This document shows, in pieces, positions 62,559 to 64,000 of a DNA stretch of 64,000 nt. Both the position numbers and the translations under genes were made by a program. The first letter of the stretch is position 1; every line of letters begins with the position of its first letter. Under the pieces are notes generated by a model. It saw nothing but the letters and a program-made list of their open reading frames with translations. It was not told the origin of the DNA and ran no database searches. The stretch comes from Microscilla marina ATCC 23134 (GTDB lineage Bacteria > Bacteroidota > Bacteroidia > Cytophagales > Microscillaceae): the NCBI RefSeq assembly GCF_000169175.1, contig NZ_AAWS01000011.1:1-64000 (forward strand). The letters run 5' to 3'.

Positions 62559-63998
62559 TTATTGTACACTTGCCACAGCCTTATAAGCATCTACCTTGCC
62601 CCAACCAAAGCTAGAGTTACGATTAGGATAAAACTCAGCACTACTTTTCAAGCGTTGCAATACAGTAGCACGAGACTGTGAAGGGTTGGTAGACCAAACC
62701 AAAGCCGCAATACCTGCCATAGTAGCAGTGGCTACCGAAGAGCCACCCACCTGATCGGGCGAGTTACCGCTCATAGGCAAGGTCAAGGCAGTGCGGCTGC
62801 TGCTGCCATCTCTTTGCATGACCAATACAAAATCTACCTTTCTACCATAGTGACAATTATGACACTCTTTGTAACCATTGCGGTCTGTTACCCCAGTTAC
62901 TGCTAAAATTTCTGACATAGTAGCTGGAAAAATCACCCCTACAATATTGTTAGCCCACGAGAATGAAGTACCTGCGGCACTAAAAATCATTTTACCTTTG
63001 CCATAAGCATACCTTACTGCATCGGCAATTTGCCCTACCGACCATAAGTTACCCAACGACATACTAATGATGTGTGTATTTTTGTTGGCAAGTAGTACCA
63101 AAGCATCACTCACCCCATCTTGCTCATCACCACTGTTTAGCATTACGTCGTCGGTTCCACGTACTGCATATAAGTTAGACTCATAAGCTACTCCAGTAGG
63201 AGTGCCATCGGTAGTTCTTGGGGCAGCCATTACTCCCGACATAGACGTACCGTGTCCACAGTCGTCATTAGGACCATCTATTTTACGTTTTTGCCAAAAC
63301 CATACGCTTGGAGCAAACGTGCCATAACGTTGAATTCTTCTGCCAACATTAGAGTAACCCCCATTAAAAGAACTACCTAATTTAGGCTGTGCCGGAGATG
63401 TTCCCGTATCAATCACCCCCAGGTTAATGTTGCGTCCTTTGCCGCTGATTCCCCAAGCTTGAGTTACCCGGTTTTTTTCTAAGTGCCATGACACTAAAGC
63501 ATTGTCCGAAGCCCTGAAATAATCAGCCGATGGAATGGTACCACTGGTTTCTGAACCACATCCTGGCGAACCAGTAATTCGGTGATTGTTTTGTCCTGGC
63601 ATAGTAAAATTATAGGTAGATGGTTCAGCATAACGTACCTTGGGTGAGTTACGTACCAGATCTACTACTTGGACGATAGAAACCGATACTTTAAAGAAAG
63701 GCAACACGTCATGTTCTCTAAGCACCAATTCTTTTCTGGTTTTGTTGATTCCATACTTTTTGTAAACGGCTTGAATATCGCTGATAAGCTGTTCTTTAGC
63801 TTTTACCCATTCGCTAGACTTTACGTCAATCTCATGCATGCGGGTATTGATATTTTTGAAGCCTTCGGGCATGTAGCCCACCGTCATTGAGCCATCGTTG
63901 CCATCTGTAATGGCCGAAAACAAAGTAGCATTGTCTACCCAAGCCCATTCAAACTCACCTTTAGTTTTAAGGTTGTCAGCAATGATCTTGTCTCTGGT
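62559..63998 (-). CDS. Subtilisin-like (S8) serine protease, 5'-truncated
   Basis: The frame is open through the right end of the window, so the start lies outside; the TTG near 63923 is not a natural start. The visible ~480 residues include a partial prodomain-like region and a subtilase domain. The triad is present: Asp in LGVIDTGTSP, His in DCGHGTSMSGVMAA, and Ser in GGSSVATATMAGIAALVW. The oxyanion Asn may lie in the FSAAGTSFSWANN region, where the usual AAGN reads AAGT, so that residue needs checking. No T9SS tail is visible at the C-terminus, which ends AYKAVASVQ. Confidence 0.88.
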   Translation of the reverse strand, partial: TRDKIIADNLKTKGEFEWAWVDNATLFSAITDGNDGSMTVGYMPEGFKNINTRMHEIDVKSSEWVKAKEQLISDIQAVYKKYGINKTRKELVLREHDVLPFFKVSVSIVQVVDLVRNSPKVRYAEPSTYNFTMPGQNNHRITGSPGCGSETSGTIPSADYFRASDNALVSWHLEKNRVTQAWGISGKGRNINLGVIDTGTSPAQPKLGSSFNGGYSNVGRRIQRYGTFAPSVWFWQKRKIDGPNDDCGHGTSMSGVMAAPRTTDGTPTGVAYESNLYAVRGTDDVMLNSGDEQDGVSDALVLLANKNTHIISMSLGNLWSVGQIADAVRYAYGKGKMIFSAAGTSFSWANNIVGVIFPATMSEILAVTGVTDRNGYKECHNCHYGRKVDFVLVMQRDGSSSRTALTLPMSGNSPDQVGGSSVATATMAGIAALVWSTNPSQSRATVLQRLKSSAEFYPNRNSSFGWGKVDAYKAVASVQ

Positions 63999-64000
63999 GG

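Noticed and set aside
1-64000. CRISPR array, tRNA or rRNA genes
   Set aside because: No regularly spaced direct repeats and no recognisable tRNA or rRNA sequence were seen on reading the window.

Overview
The window looks like a chromosomal segment of a marine gliding-type Bacteroidota of the Cytophagales, most like Microscilla. This is inference from content: a T9SS sorting tail, TAnnTTTG-type promoter boxes instead of TATAAT, few Shine-Dalgarno sequences, a MurF-alanine racemase fusion, many leucine-rich-repeat (LRR) and TPR proteins, and beta-propeller/Y_Y_Y signalling proteins. No rRNA, tRNA or CRISPR array was seen. Both ends cut genes: a DUF4097-like protein on the left and a subtilisin-like protease on the right.

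Layout. 1-5.8 kb: three tandem secreted DUF4097-like proteins, a palindromic repeat cluster, an unknown protein, an esterase and a LolA-like protein. 5.8-8.4 kb: an ECF sigma factor, a putative anti-sigma protein and a CpxP-like protein in one minus-strand operon, then an OmpA-type lipoprotein. 8.6-15.4 kb: a TPR-CHAT (caspase-like) protein, a large LRR-Sel1 fusion and a phasin-like protein. 16-18.4 kb: rpsT, radC, a DUF1684 protein and a TonB-C protein. 19.8-21.9 kb: an ATPase plus HNH pair resembling the Septu (PtuA/PtuB) anti-phage system. 22.6-30.2 kb: MbnP-like lipoprotein, MurF-Alr, kelch/T9SS protein, CYTH protein, YqhD-like dehydrogenase. 30.4-35.1 kb: a protein with two PD-(D/E)XK-like halves, one degenerate, divergent from an XRE regulator. 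The regulator is followed by an LRR gene broken by a MITE and by an IS1634-family element.

35.5-45.4 kb: three SpoIIE-type phosphatase receptors in a row, two with periplasmic beta-propeller/Y_Y_Y sensors and one with PilJ-HAMP-GAF. 45.6-52.9 kb: an asparagine-synthetase-like protein without the usual Cys2, a zinc-ribbon membrane protein, a cupin protein, two lipocalin-like duplicates, and a LytS-type kinase overlapping a paralogue that lacks the phosphoacceptor His. 53-54.7 kb: a STAS-like protein and a pair of unknown genes. 54.7-57.6 kb: AlkB alkane monooxygenase and a TetR regulator sharing an identical 15-bp palindrome, then trmB. 57.8-59.4 kb: a frameshifted STAS-like gene leading an operon with two LRR genes. 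60-64 kb: a lipoprotein, a TPR protein and a subtilase.

The most informative structure lies between the genes. Three short non-coding elements (7320-7474, 32661-32852, 59750-59938) start with GGAA, end with the inverse, and are flanked by a TTA/TAA duplication. Removing one of them restores the LRR reading frame exactly. A different short element (50515-50727) has 15-bp inverted ends and a 13-bp flanking direct repeat. Together these suggest several families of miniature transposable elements shaping the accessory genes.
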